64,000 bases of DNA, from NCBI GenBank assembly GCA_037178975.1, contig JASJZH010000003.1, forward strand, positions 7,440,001 through 7,504,000, given 5' to 3'. The notes below the pieces were generated by a model, which made no database searches, was not told the origin of the DNA, and saw nothing but the letters and a program-made list of their open reading frames with translations. Shown here in pieces: positions 46,501-58,171 of the stretch. This DNA comes from Oscheius tipulae (lineage: Eukaryota > Nematoda > Chromadorea > Rhabditida > Rhabditidae). Positions within the stretch are counted from its first letter, which is position 1. Every line of letters begins with the position of its first letter. Both the position numbers and the translations under genes were made by a program.

Positions 46501-49500
46501 GTGCTATTTGATCTGGACGAGTTTCAAGAACTTGTAAGACTTTGCTTCTCTCCAAGAAAATTGTTCAATTCAGAAAGAAGATCACGAGTGTCGAGAGAAA
46601 GTTGGCCACAATGCCGGCAGAAACCTCGGTCCGAGAGAAGAGCAGTAAGAGTGGAGAGAGCTCGATCGAGAGCGAAAAGTCAACCTCGAAACCGATAGCG
46701 TCCAGCTCGAAGAATTCGAAAAAGCGTCAGCTGGCTGCTGGGTCTCCCTGTCGTTCTCAGAAGAAGAAAAAGAAGAACGGTTCGAGCAAGAGCAAAAGCC
46801 AGGAGAGCAAGCTGGAGAAGTCGATGAGGATTGTGCCTCTGGAGATCATAGGTCCGAAGACGGAAAAGGTCGAACGCGAGCCAGAACGCGAAAACTTTTG
46901 CGAGATGATCGACAAGATGACCGTCTGGATCAAAGACTACCTCGACTGTCCCGAGAAATACCCGGTCTCAGCTGACTCTCTCCCTGGCTTCATATATCAA
47001 CGTCTTTCGACTCATCCTCCATCCGATGGCGTCCCGTACGATACCATCATGGCCGACTTCCAGGAAATCGTTCTCAATGGAGTGAGTTTTATTGCCTATT
47101 CCTATTAGGTATACCTTCAGATGACTCACTACAAGCATCCACGCTTCCTGGCTCAGAATCTGTTGACCCGATCTATTCCTGACATTCTCGGAGAGATAAT
47201 CGCTGTGCAGATCGGTAGCCCGGGATTCACCTACGACGCTTCTCCAGCTATAGCCGAAATGCAAGTGGCCATGTTGAATTGGGCTGGACGTGCTCTCGGA
47301 CTTCCGGAACGTTTTCTCTTCAAGGCCAACAGCGAGACGTGTGAGGGCGGAGCCTCTTTCCAAGAGTCGGTCGGAGACAGTACGCTCTGTGCTCTCATGG
47401 TGGCTCGAACCTACGCTACAAATCATCAGTTCATCTCGTCTGAAAGGATCAGAAAGGGAGAGAACTACTTGTTCGCTGAACAGACGAAGGACAACATGGA
47501 GGAACATCATTGTGTCTATGGAAAACTGACGGTCTACGCGAGCAGTGAATGTCATCCGACGGTCGATAAGCAGTGTCGACTGGCTATGCTGCGACTAAGA
47601 AAGATTCCCGTTCTGTCGAAGAATGGCTACGGAATGACGGCTATCCAATTGGAGAAGAAGATCAAGAAGGACATTGCTCTCGGTCGCATTCCTGCCTGTA
47701 TCATCATCACTCTGGGAACCGAAGGGATTCTGGCCAATGACGAGTTGGGCAGGATTGGTCGTCTCGGAATGAAGTACAGCTGTTGGGTTCATGTGATGGC
47801 CCACAACGTGAGCTGTTTCTGGATCGAGCCCAAGTTCCGTCCTCTTGCCGACGAGCTGCAATATGCCAACAGCATCATGGGACATCTACCCTACCATTCT
47901 CCGAACATGCCGGTGGTCTGGACTCGCAGTCAGAGTATTTGGAAGGATGGTTTCCGCATTTTCGCCCAGTTTGTTCTTTTCCCTATCTAATCAAGAAACG
48001 TCTTCCAGATATCTGAAGCCGTCAAGGAGCTACGCCATCGATGAGCGTGATTGGACGATCCATCTAAATCGTCGTTTCCGCGGTATCAAGCTCTGGCTCA
48101 ACTACCGTCTCATCGGTCTCAAGAGGATGAGGGAACACGCCAACATGATCTGCGACCTGACGGCCTATCTGGAGGACAAGATCAGTCATCACGAGAACCT
48201 GTCTCTCTTCGGATCTCGTGTCCTTAATTCGTTCTGTTTCCAGTACTTTGAGAAGGGACTGAGCGCCGTCCAGAACTCGAAATACACGCGTCTTCTCGGC
48301 GTCTTCATCAACGAGTCGCATCGTCTTTGCTTGAAAATTGCGCATGTCGGAGGAGCTGTCGTCCTGTCGGTGGCCATATCGTACGAGGGAACGACGAGAC
48401 AGACTCTGGACGAGCTTTACGAGGATCTGGACCAATTGACCAAGTACTTTTCGCAGCACAAGGACGACGCCAATCTGGCCAAGTTCCCTCCCGACCTGCC
48501 TCCTCCTCCGTCCGAAGCCGCCGTCTTGATAACTCCAATCATCTCTTTTACAGCCGTCTCCGGCCGTGACAAGAAACACTAGTCACCATGTTCCCTTTGA
48601 GTGCAAATGACATGCCGATAGAATAAAGAAGCATGATCACAGATGGTTTCATAAAGAGAAATAGGAGGAAAACAATGAACTCGTTGGAAGGTGGAAAAAA
48701 CGAAAAGAAACCCGATTTGTGTTCAAATTTCGTTCTTTGAGCCCAGTCCACCTAGTTTTTGATGTCTTTTCGGATGAAAACAAAGTAAAGCCCGTGTTTA
48801 TTCGGTAATGTACACGAAAAAGTCCACAACTGCTTGGGCAGCTTCTTCTCCTCTTAGATGCCGTACGGCTTCAAAGCAGGGATCTTTCCCTTTTTTTAGG
48901 GCAATAAGTTCTATATGGTTCTTGTAGAGGAAAACGAGCTGATTACGAATATACAGGGTGCGCCAAAATTATAGCAACTGCGCGCGCTCGGTTTAATATC
49001 AACCTTTTTCGTATTTTTATTTTATTAATGATGTTTGTGTTGATTTTATTTGATCAATTAGCATATTTTCCTTAAAGGTAAATCCTAACATCCATGATTT
49101 TCAGGATGGTCAAGGGTTCAATTCATAGGAACTCTATTATCTCGCTATACAAAGGTAGAGTCTCGGCGCCCGACATCCAGAGACGTCTGGGAGTGAATAA
49201 AACCGTCGTATACCGTACCATTCAACGCTTTGCTGAGCTGGGCGCCGTTTCTGATCGAAATGGACGAGGAAGACCCAAATCTGTCATCACTGGAGCCAAT
49301 ATCAAGAGAGTACGCGATCGTCTTCGCAAGAACCTCAATCGTTCCGTTCGCAAACTGGTCAAGGAGATGAACATGTCGGGCACATCGTTGAGAAGAATTG
49401 TCAAGAATACTTTGAAGATGACTGCTTACAAGAAAAACCGCTCGCAATTGATCACGGATGCCACAAAACAGAAGCGAAAGACCCGTTGTCGGCAGTTGCT

Positions 49501-52500
49501 GAGACGTTTCGGATCCGGCAAACACATGGACATTCTTTTCACCGATGAGAAGATTTTCACAGTCGAAGCCACGCTGAACAAGCAAAATGATCGTATTTAC
49601 GCAACTACACAGCCAAATGCTTCTGTTACTCGCCGTTCTCATCCGCAATCTGTCATGGTTTGGGCTGGAATTACTGCTACCGGAAAAACACCTCTCATCT
49701 TTGTTCCTCAAGGCGTCAAAGTCAATGCTGCCAACTATTTGGATCTTCTGAAGACACACGTTCTTCCCTGGGCCAAAAAGCACTTCAAGCAGCGGAAATG
49801 GACATTTCAACAAGATGGAGCTCCTGCTCACAAGGCTCGTGCTGTGCAAGATTGGTGCAAAAGCAAATTTCCGGATGTGATCGCCTTTAACGAGTGGTCT
49901 CCAAGCTCACCGGACCTCAATCCAATGGACTTCTCTGTTTGGGGTGTTCTTGAAGTAAAAGCCTGCAAGACACCACACAAGAACATCGATTCCTTGAAAG
50001 CAGCTCTTGAAAAAGCATGGAATGAACTGGATACCACTTATCTGGGCGCCACCGTTAACGCCTTTCCCAAGCGACTCAAAGCATGCCTCGATGCCGATGG
50101 AGGAAGATTCGAATCTTAGTGTTGATTTTTGTGCAAAAACAATCAATAAATAGTTGTTGAATGTTCGTTTGTCAAAAACTAGTTTTAACCGTTAGATACG
50201 GTGTTTTTTCTGAGTTGCTATAATTTTGGCGCACCCTGTATATTGTGGGTTATGATCGCCTGTAGACGAGATAAAGGCGCTCCGAGAACCTTTTCCAGAA
50301 CAAAATTATTAATCACTGGGAACTGTTTCTCCATTAATATATTCTGTTCTGACAAGTCATGTTGTAACTTTTGTGGCTCGCTTTTCAGAATTTTGTTGCT
50401 GTTCCAGAATTCTTTCATTCTCTCACAGAAGGCCTTCATCCTCTCACAGAGGTCGGTAAATTGATAGCAGCTTCCTATGGAGATAAGGCGTTCTTGGAGT
50501 CAGATTTGGCACCTGTCCAGCGTAAGAAAAAAAACGTAAGCCTACACGATCTGGGCCCTCAGGCTGCACCCGCATGCAATTGAGCTCGCTCTGGCATTGG
50601 TTACGGATCAAACTTAATCTTATCCGGAATTCTGCGAGCATGTTACTCTTTTATATTCCTCCACCTACTCGGAATACGAAACGAATGGATCTGAACAGTT
50701 TAGGAATTAAACACTCGCAGCTTAACAGAGACGGGTTATCTTTTATTCACTTTCTACTGTCTAAAAAAGTCTTTTAAAGAGATGTTACCCCCGAAAAGTC
50801 TTTTACGACATGAGATAACTTGTTATCATTTAACCCTGATGTATCATCTCGAAACGTGCTTGATTACCATTTTGGCGAAAGACACAACCTCGCAGTTTGA
50901 GTATATTCCAACGAAGAGAGACATGTTGAAGGTCTAACTATTTTTGCGCTAATCTATTCAAATGAAACACAGCTTCTGGACAACATAATTTGCTCGCTTT
51001 TGTTTCGTGGTGACGCGCGCAAGGACAGAAAAGGACATAAGTCCCTCACCTGTTTCATGAGATCCCAGAGACGACCCGGCGTGGCCACGAGAATCTCCGG
51101 CTTCTGCTTCTTCATTACTCGGATCTGCTTCTCCTCGGCCAGTCCTCCCACAATCGAAATTACCTGAGATTTCTTTTTTCATGAAAAAAAGAGAGATAAA
51201 ATACCTTGAATCCAGCCGCCTTGGCAAAGACATTGAACGTTTTGAGAATCTGAACAGCCAGTTCTCTCGTCGGGGCCAGAATTAGAGCCCTCGGGCCTTT
51301 TCCAATCCTCTCCTCCCCGAGAAGCCTCGAAATTGCCGGGATTGCAAAGGCTACGGTCTTTCCGGAACCCTAAATTTAATGTTTGTACTAAAAAAAAGTT
51401 TTAATCCCGTACCGTCTCGGCGGTTCCCAGAATGTCGAGACGATCGCGAACGGCTGGAATTAAGACGGCGTCCTGGATCGGGGTCGGGGTGGAAAATCTG
51501 ACAATTTTTTTTTTAATTTGAAAATGGCCTACTTCAGCTCTTTTAGCGCCGAGAGAATCATCTCGTGCAGATGGAACCGGTCCCAAGCTGACAGATCTAC
51601 TTGGTCTAAAATTGAGGGGTTAATGGTTTAAAAAATGTGATGAAATACCGGCAGATTCATCGTCTTGGACAGCCTCTTCTTCATTTTCTTTAAAAGCAAC
51701 CTGGAAAAGAGAAGAATATAAAGAGATTTTGAGACGATTTACGTGTTGAAAGTACTTTCAAGACGTCTTTTCGAGCCTTACTACCTAAAATAAAACACTA
51801 ACAAGCTTATATGTTTTCATCCAGCTGAATTCGATTGGACCTAATCCTTTGACTAAGTTGCTGGCTATATCCAGATTCCGCAACTTAAGACATACGCACC
51901 AACAAAAGAAAACCCTCATTTGTAGCAGTATTCTAGTCAATGTTCTCGCGTTGTTATGCTATTTAAATACCAATGTCTGTCACATTTTCAAGTGATTCAA
52001 GTGATTTGAACAAAAAGGTTTGCTGTTGTTCAACGTAAGTAAAGTCAGGACGCTACGTGAGAGACAAGCTTCTACGGCGTCGGAAATCATTTTGATAGTA
52101 CTAGACTCGGTTTTCTTTGGCTGTTTGGCTATTTTGAGAGCCTGCAATCTCTTCAGCCGATTGCACAATCCGGACAAATAGACTCCGCAAACTGATCATA
52201 CCTTCTTTTTCTTATCTACCTTCTCTGTCTTCTTCTTGTTCTCGACAACCTTCGTCTCCTTCGACGCTTCCGGCTTCTTTACATCCTTCTCGCTCTTCTT
52301 CTTCTGCAGTTTTTCATCTTCTAAACTTACAAAAAAAAGCCTACCTTTTTCACTTCCGGCTCCTCTTCTTTCTCCTGCTCGTCTTCCTCTTTTACAGACG
52401 TCGTCTTCTTTCTTTTCTTCTGAAGAAATCCTCATTAAGATAACTCCAAAGTATCCACCTTCTTCTTTTTCTTATCCTCCTTCCCTCCCTCCTCCTCTGG

Positions 52501-52732
52501 CTTCTTGGCCTTCTCCACAGCCTTGGACTTTGTGGCCTCTACCGGCTTCTTCTCCTCCTTCTTGCCCTTCTTTTTCTGATAAATTTTCTTATCCGATAGT
52601 AAATACTGTTACTTTTAACGTATCCGGCATAATTTCCTGAAATCCGCCGAGAAATCCGAAATTCTCATCGTCGAAATTGGCCGTAAATTCGGCATCTTTC
52701 CACTGGTCCTCGGCTATGGAAATCACTGGCAT
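43531..52732 (-). CDS. DDX24: DEAD-box RNA helicase DDX24 (yeast Mak5)
   Basis: A nucleolar helicase for large ribosomal subunit assembly. The start at 52732 directly follows TATCCAG. The N-terminal exons are Lys/Glu rich and low in complexity. The helicase core follows: [20 protein letters not shown] (Q motif), AETGSGKT-type motif I (near 51370-51400), APTRELA, GG (Ia/Ib), then [12 protein letters not shown] ending at 51050. The next exon begins at 45814, leaving a 5.2-kb intron. Motif II is [15 protein letters not shown], so DETD instead of [47 protein letters not shown] and HRSGRTAR-type motifs follow down to about 44590. The C-terminus is charged and ends KGKQFKKKN. An opposite-strand gene and a transposon fill the large intron. 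The gene lies 176 nt downstream of PWP2. Confidence 0.92.
46391..48582 (+). CDS. Membrane-anchored aromatic amino acid decarboxylase homologue lacking PLP lysine
   Basis: Four exons, 46391-46533, 46574-47081, 47121-47968 and 48009-48582, give 690 residues with consistent phases. An N-terminal membrane segment (about residues 17-42, [21 protein letters not shown]) is followed by a Ser/Lys-rich linker of about 90 residues. Then comes a domain of the group II PLP decarboxylase family: [55 protein letters not shown], and later [17 protein letters not shown]. The usual HVDAAYAG is HVMAHNVS (aspartate lost, near residue 443). The usual NPHKWL is replaced around residues 470-480 with no lysine. The PLP-stacking histidine (ECHPTVDK) remains. 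It should not catalyse decarboxylation and is best called a pseudoenzyme. S1P lyase also has an N-terminal anchor, but the core matches aromatic decarboxylases better. Nested inside a DDX24 intron. Confidence 0.85.
48954..48979 (+). repeat. Left terminal inverted repeat of mariner
   Basis: 26 bp, identical to the reverse complement of 50213-50238. Confidence 0.95.
49094..50119 (+). CDS. Mariner transposase, DD37D type
   Basis: An intact frame of 341 residues, or 337 from the second ATG at 49106, which is preceded by TTTTCAGG. The N-terminus has a helix-turn-helix ([20 protein letters not shown]) and a GRGRP-type AT-hook (near residues 57-61) between two DNA-binding helical domains. The catalytic residues are Asp151 (FTDEKIF), Asp241 (QQDGAPAH) and Asp279 (SPDLNPMD). 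There are 37 residues between the second and third, hence DD37D, as in maT elements known from nematodes and insects. Related DD34E (Tc1) and DD34D (mariner) families differ in spacing or third residue; mosquito ITmD37E has Glu. The opposite-strand open frame here is a shadow. Confidence 0.95.
   Translation: MIFRMVKGSIHRNSIISLYKGRVSAPDIQRRLGVNKTVVYRTIQRFAELGAVSDRNGRGRPKSVITGANIKRVRDRLRKNLNRSVRKLVKEMNMSGTSLRRIVKNTLKMTAYKKNRSQLITDATKQKRKTRCRQLLRRFGSGKHMDILFTDEKIFTVEATLNKQNDRIYATTQPNASVTRRSHPQSVMVWAGITATGKTPLIFVPQGVKVNAANYLDLLKTHVLPWAKKHFKQRKWTFQQDGAPAHKARAVQDWCKSKFPDVIAFNEWSPSSPDLNPMDFSVWGVLEVKACKTPHKNIDSLKAALEKAWNELDTTYLGATVNAFPKRLKACLDADGGRFES
50213..50238 (-). repeat. Right terminal inverted repeat of mariner
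   Basis: 26 bp matching the left repeat exactly, followed by TA. Confidence 0.95.
50964..51030 (+). repeat. Dispersed repeat, short fragment
   Basis: ACAGCTTCTG...TTGCTCGCTTTTGTTTCGTGGTGAC resembles the 3' half of the copy at 3764-3995 (ACAACTTCTG...TTGCTCGTTTTTGTTTCGTAGTGAC). It lies at the 5' end of the large DDX24 intron. Confidence 0.45.
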
Positions 52733-52773
52733 CTGGATAAAAATTTACTGCTTCTTGAATCAAAATGGTGAGA

Positions 52774-52779
52774 AAGGTA
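52774..52779 (-). promoter_or_regulatory. UACCUU motif upstream of DDX24 acceptor
   Basis: UACCUU, 47 nt upstream of the acceptor abutting the DDX24 start, in the 176-nt PWP2-DDX24 spacer. Confidence 0.45.
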
Positions 52780-52908
52780 AGAATTTGGAAAATACACTAT
52801 TTTGAAAAAAAAAAAGTACAGTAAGAGTGAGCATTTTTAATCGCGAAAACAAACAGATAACAAGGAGAATTAACAACAAAAAACGTAACAAAATAACAGG
52901 CTTTTCCT

Positions 52909-55900
52909 CTATTCGGCTTCGATTTTCTGTTCCACGCCTTTCCTGGCAATCTGAGAGAGATATTTGAGCGAGAAGCGGTTCTGATCGGCCCTGAAATTTG
53001 TATTTTTCGGTAGAAGAAGTTAAGAAATACGTCTTGGAGATGAGCTGCGAATGATGGGCGACAATTTGCTGGAGTCCGGTCAAAATGGAGACGTCGGTTC
53101 GGCCTTTAAGCTTCATCCCGTGGATATGAAGGACGGAACGGATCCAGACCTGTAAAATAGGGGTTTAGGAGGTGTTTAGGTAAATTGTGACTTGAATCTT
53201 TCCGGCAATTCTTAGCAGAGTTAGGAAACAGGTATAGACTGTAATGCTTAGTGTAAACGCAACATGTTACTACGAAACAATAAAATACGAAGGTCTAGTC
53301 AAAAAGGACCATTTTACTGCTTTTTCCAGCTTACTCTTTGACGATAAGTGTGCCGGGCGTTACTACTCCGTAGAGCCTCTAATTTTACTGTTACTGTAAG
53401 TTTAGTTTTTATTGTGGTAAGTGTTCCTTCTTTATCCTAACATACTCGGCTAAAAGTTCAATTCTCGCTTTTCTGATTCTAATTTGTTATTAGTTAATTT
53501 TTCGTTCAAAAACATCTATGGCTCAATCAGAAACAATTCATTACACTATCTCCAAAAAAATTGGGCTGAAACTGACCATATAGAAGTGTACATGAGGAGA
53601 ATTCCAGACCACGGTATCATTGACCATCCACTTGAGCAGCTTCTCCGCGTAGGGGACTGGCAGCGAGCTCGAGACCAGTGAAACTGAAATACGTTTTCTA
53701 ATATAATAATTTCAAAAACTGACTTGATTCGACCGGTGTCGCCTCCAGAGCCTTTTGGATGAGGGAGGAGTCGTTCAGTCGGAGCGCTCCCATCAGGGCT
53801 GGGGCAAAGTCTCCGAGGGAAATCAGACTAAAAAACGGTTTTTTTGTCAAGAAAATAAAACAAACAAACTTTTTAACCATAGTCGGCGAAGTCTGACTGT
53901 CCAGCTGGAAGGGGTCGAACATGCCCACAGTGTCCAGGGAATAGAGACCGACTCCTTCGGAAGAGCAGACTCCGAAACGACGACCTGCAAATTGAGTTTT
54001 TGTTGCGAGATAGGCAAAGAAAAGAGCCATCAACACTGTCAAATTCTGGCCGACTAACTTGTAGAAAGGGTAGTGTTTTTTTTTTAGAGAAATTAGCTTA
54101 TTTTCCATTTACCCCGCGAACTAAATTTCTGCATCTCGGTGATGTTTATACAAAAGTACGGAAATCCCCGTCCGAGGAGTTTTTTTTGAGTATTAGACAA
54201 CGTTTCAGCAGACTACCTGGTATAGTTTGGCCGTGTTTTCAAGCTAGAAAACTTGCAAAAAAGTCCTACCTGTCGGACAGAAGCCCACATTATAGACAGC
54301 CATCTCAGGTCTGGCTCTTCTCTCTCCAAGATCCGTGTGCTTCGAACCCGGCAGCTGAATGGCTCGGCGATGGGTGACATCCTCCTCGGAATCGCTGTCA
54401 TCAAACAGTTTCATGTTACCGAATTCCGTGAAGTTCCTCCTGTTGATGTCAAGCTAAAATTAGGTGATGAGGGGTTTCTGCCCCGAAATAAGGCTCACCA
54501 CAACGCCATCAAAGCTCTGATTTTCGGTAATTTTGAACTTTCGGAGCAGGATTCGGTCGGCGACCGAGTAGAGACAGACAAAGTTCGATTCTCCTCCCAG
54601 AATTAGCAAGGCGCTGTCGGGAGAGAAGGCCATCGTCGTGAAAGATCTGAAAGTTGATTTTTTGATTTAAAAGTCGAGAAAAATAGTGCTTACTTGCTCT
54701 GTTGTGACTTCTCCTTCATAATCTGCTCGTTCTGGAGACGGCCGGCATCCAGGTCTAGCTTGGCCTCGATTGTTCCGACTGGGGTGAGCTGAATGTGGTC
54801 AAAATTATATGATTTTGCAGCAGTTTCAGTCGTCTATTTTCTAGAACGGGTATCATGTATCAAAAAGTGCTTTCGCTCGCTGAGCTCGGCTCGTTTTTGT
54901 GAGTCAAAGCTCTAGATTCGATTAATGAATGAAATATAGAGATTTAGTTGCCATTCTGACATGTTCTTAAAGACGACTATTGATACGTGATCGTAAAGAG
55001 GAACAAGCGGAAAAGTTCTGTGCTGGTCCGGATACCTACATGAAAATTTTAAGGAAGATACTGCCTTTTGGTGAGCACTTCCTGTCTGATATAACAATAC
55101 GTAAAGCTAGGAAAACCATTGGAACATTGGCGGGAGGAACGGAAAGAAAAGTGGGTACAACAATTGACATTCACGATTGTAGAATCAAGAAAAGACTAAG
55201 TACTCACATCATCAGCCCGATAGAAGGAGACAGTTGAATCGAGGGTGAGTGTGGCCAAGAGCAGTCCACATGGGGAGAAAGCGACACAGAGAGCTTCCTG
55301 TGCCAGTTCCTGGGTCTCGGCACTCGAATCCACCACGTTCCACACTCTGACAGTCCTGTCCCAACTGGCTGACGCGAGCTTGTTTCCATGAAGAGAAATA
55401 GCCGAGATGTTTGATTGATGACCGGCCAGGATGTCCAAGAGGCGGCCATTTTCCATGCTCCAGATAAAAATCTAGATCATTCTTGATATAAAACAGGTGA
55501 AATTAATGAGCTCACATTGTAGACTTCCTTCCCGGCAGCACAGACGATATCTCCTCGATTGTCCACGGCGAGACTGCCGAGCTGGGTCGGTTCCGGGCAG
55601 ACCAGGGTTCGGAAATTACGGTATCTGAAGCAGAAGTAGCCAAAAAAAGGTGGAAAGATCAAACCTTTTCATGTCGTGAGCCCTGACGGTACCGTCGAGA
55701 GAGGCGCTCAGAATGACCTTGCCGCTTTGGGTCCAACAGACTGCTGTCACGGAGGAGGTGTGCTCGTCGAAAGTCACGGTACAGAAGGAATTGCGGCTGT
55801 TCCAGACTTTTACCTAGTTTTATGTAGGTTACGGCGTGAAAATGAATAATACCTTTCCATCCTCGGCTCCGGTTGCCAGAAGTGCGCCGTCTGGGCTGAA

Positions 55901-58171
55901 CTGACAGCTGGTGACTCTCTGCGAATGGGACTGCTGCTTCATCACGTAGGTCTCTGACTGCCATTCCCAAACCTGAAGTCGTGGGTTTTTGTAAGTTTGG
56001 ATGCACCACACATTTTTAATCAATTTGCAACAATTCTGTAGCTCATTTTTAAGTGTAATTTGTCTGATCTTTTGTAGCTTTCGGAAACCAAAAAAGGAGG
56101 AGATCCCAGCCGGAATGCCCCGAAATTCAGGCCGAACAAAACGTTATGCTTCACGAAACTCAAATATGGTGTACTATTACAGTTTTCAATAACAAACTCG
56201 ATAGAATCCTACGATCAAAATGAGGCAAAAGTGGCGCGTAATGACGGTAACTTATCGCGAAGCTCTAATGTAGTTCCTGGAAGGACATTCACTGACTTTT
56301 CCAGGGACAAGTTCCGCTATATCCTTAAATTATTTCGACTATCTTTTACTCAATTACTTTTCAGAAAGGTTTAGGTTTCATATACCCTTTCTCACTAGTT
56401 TTAGAGGTACAAAACACTACAAAACACTCAAAAAAAAACTCACAATAAGCTGAGCCGAGGTCCCCTTCCCACATCCCAGAGCAATCCAGTCGCCGGTGTT
56501 GTTGAAGACGGCCGTCTGGACTTCCATTTCCGAGACTCTAAACCCCTTTTTTATCGAATTTTTATCAAAAATCATGCCTGAGATTGTGAATAAGGGAGAA
56601 GGAAGGAATCTCGTGGAGGACGAAGACGCCATTGCTGAAGGCGGTCACCAAAATGTTGCTCTTTGTGTGGAAACGGGCTGCGGTGACGGAGATGGCCTGT
56701 TTTCCTGTACCTGCGGATTCGATCACGGAGGAAGTGTTGGTCTTTTCGAAGTAGATCCTCGGAATCGGGTCTTCTTCTCCTCCTTCGGGCTTCTTTACGT
56801 AATCGCCCTCGAGCAGGTCGTCGGCTGTGAGAGAACAGCTCCAATGAATGCAGAAGCCGCGAGCGTCGACGGAGATCAGCTGAAAACTTGGCGTGAACGA
56901 CCAGTATTGGGAGGGTATGGGAAGTATTTTATGGGTATATTTGAAAGGTTGCTAGAGGTACAAAAGTTTCAGTACGGGGAATGGAAGGAGCCGAAAAAAA
57001 GAAAAAAGAAAAGCTGATTCCTGAGAGCTATCTTCAGCTGGAGAAAACCAATTCAACTACTACAGGTGGGACCTTTGAGCAAAGAATAGAACTGCCGCTG
57101 CCGTGTTTTATCAGGAGATTTTATGACAAGAAACCGGCGAATTTAAATGATGTTTTTCTATTGAAAAGGTTCATAAAATGAGAGTAAAAAGTGTCATAGC
57201 TCGTCTGAGTTCTTCTACAGTTTTGTTCAAGTTTGCGTCTCTTTTGAACGAATTTACGAGTCGCGAAAAACTACAAAGAGATAGGTAGCATGAGGGGGGT
57301 CATAAAAGATACTATCCTTCGCTGCTTACCGTAGCTGCAAGAAATCAGGATTCTAACCATATACCAAACAATCTCCAAATGTCCAAACTCACATCATAAG
57401 ACTTCTCCAGGAATTGCACTGCGATAACTGGACCCTTATGTGATCCGAGGCTCTGAATGTAGAAGTTCTTCAGCTTTTTGCTCGAGACCAGTCGGATTCC
57501 TTTGTCCTCACTTCCACATACAACCAATCTGAACCATTCTTTAGGTCAAACCCATAGAAAAGGGCCCACTTTCCGTCATGCGACCAGTCCAGAGTGGTGA
57601 CAGTGTCGGCTGAGACGTGGTAGGTGCTCCGAATGTGGAATGGATAGTAGGCATTCTCGGTGAAGGCCGAAATTTCGAAGATTTGGAGATCGTTATCGCG
57701 GCAAATGGCCACATTCCTAGACATTTTTGGAGGGGGAATTCAAAAGTTTTACTTTGAATCTGGGGAGAATCGCATCGCCTTCTGTTTCCTTCCATTTCTG
57801 AAGCTGAATATCGTCATCTCCGTGCTCAGATTTACATAGAACACGTAGCCGGCTGAAGTTTTTTTCAAAAATTAAAATGGCTCAAAACTTCTTATTTACC
57901 CTCATTAGCTGCGATCAAATGGGCTCCATTTGGGCTAAGCTCTAGGGAGATGATATTGTGATTGGACTCTATGCATAATGTCCGGGATAAGTTGCTGAAA
58001 ATGACCATATTTAGGCAAAAAAAATTAAAAGATAACTGACTTTCTAAGGTCAAAGACAGAGATCTTGTTGCCGACGGGACTATAGACCGTGAAGCCGTCC
58101 GGCGAGAAGGCCACATTGCCGTTCCGATACACGGAGCCGACCAGGTTTGAGAACTTGAAATTTATATCCAT
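52909..58171 (-). CDS. PWP2: PWP2 (UTP1), small-subunit processome WD-repeat protein
   Basis: PWP2 is a core UTP-B subunit of the U3 small-subunit processome. The start at 58171 opens MDINFKFSNLVGSVYRNGNV and SPVGNKISVFDLRK, the typical PWP2 N-terminus. Many short exons then encode tandem WD40 blades, such as VWEWQSETYVMKQQSHSQRV, RVTSCQFSPDGALLATGAEDGK, SLDGTVRAHDMKRYRNFRT and KLASASWDRTVRVWNVV. GLYSLDTVGMFDPFQLD and ALRLNDSSLIQKALEATP mark the family-specific region. The C-terminal Utp12 helical domain ends FSLKYLSQIARKG...IEAE at 52909. The order and motifs match human PWP2 throughout. An intron of about 500 nt near 56880-57390 is longer than the rest. The gene runs divergently from CHIC and is followed after 176 nt by DDX24, another ribosome-assembly factor. 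Confidence 0.95.

Larger units (their letters stand above)
48954..50238 (+). mobile_element. Complete mariner-family transposon (DD37D, maT-like)
   Basis: 1285 bp with perfect 26-bp terminal inverted repeats at 48954-48979 and 50213-50238, beginning CAGGGTGCGCC. TA lies on both outer edges (48952-48953 and 50239-50240), the standard mariner target duplication. It encodes one uninterrupted transposase. Identical terminal repeats and an intact frame suggest recent insertion. It sits in the large DDX24 intron, 371 bp after the decarboxylase-like gene. Confidence 0.95.

Noticed and set aside
46391-48582. Sphingosine-1-phosphate lyase
   Set aside because: The N-terminal anchor fits, but the conserved blocks ([16 protein letters not shown]-like, [13 protein letters not shown]) match aromatic amino acid decarboxylases.
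49145-49849. 234-residue minus-strand frame
   Set aside because: It is a shadow of the mariner transposase on the other strand.
48954-50238. ITmD37E or Tc1 (DD34E) classification
   Set aside because: The third catalytic residue is Asp and lies 37 residues after the second, so it is neither DD34E nor DD37E.
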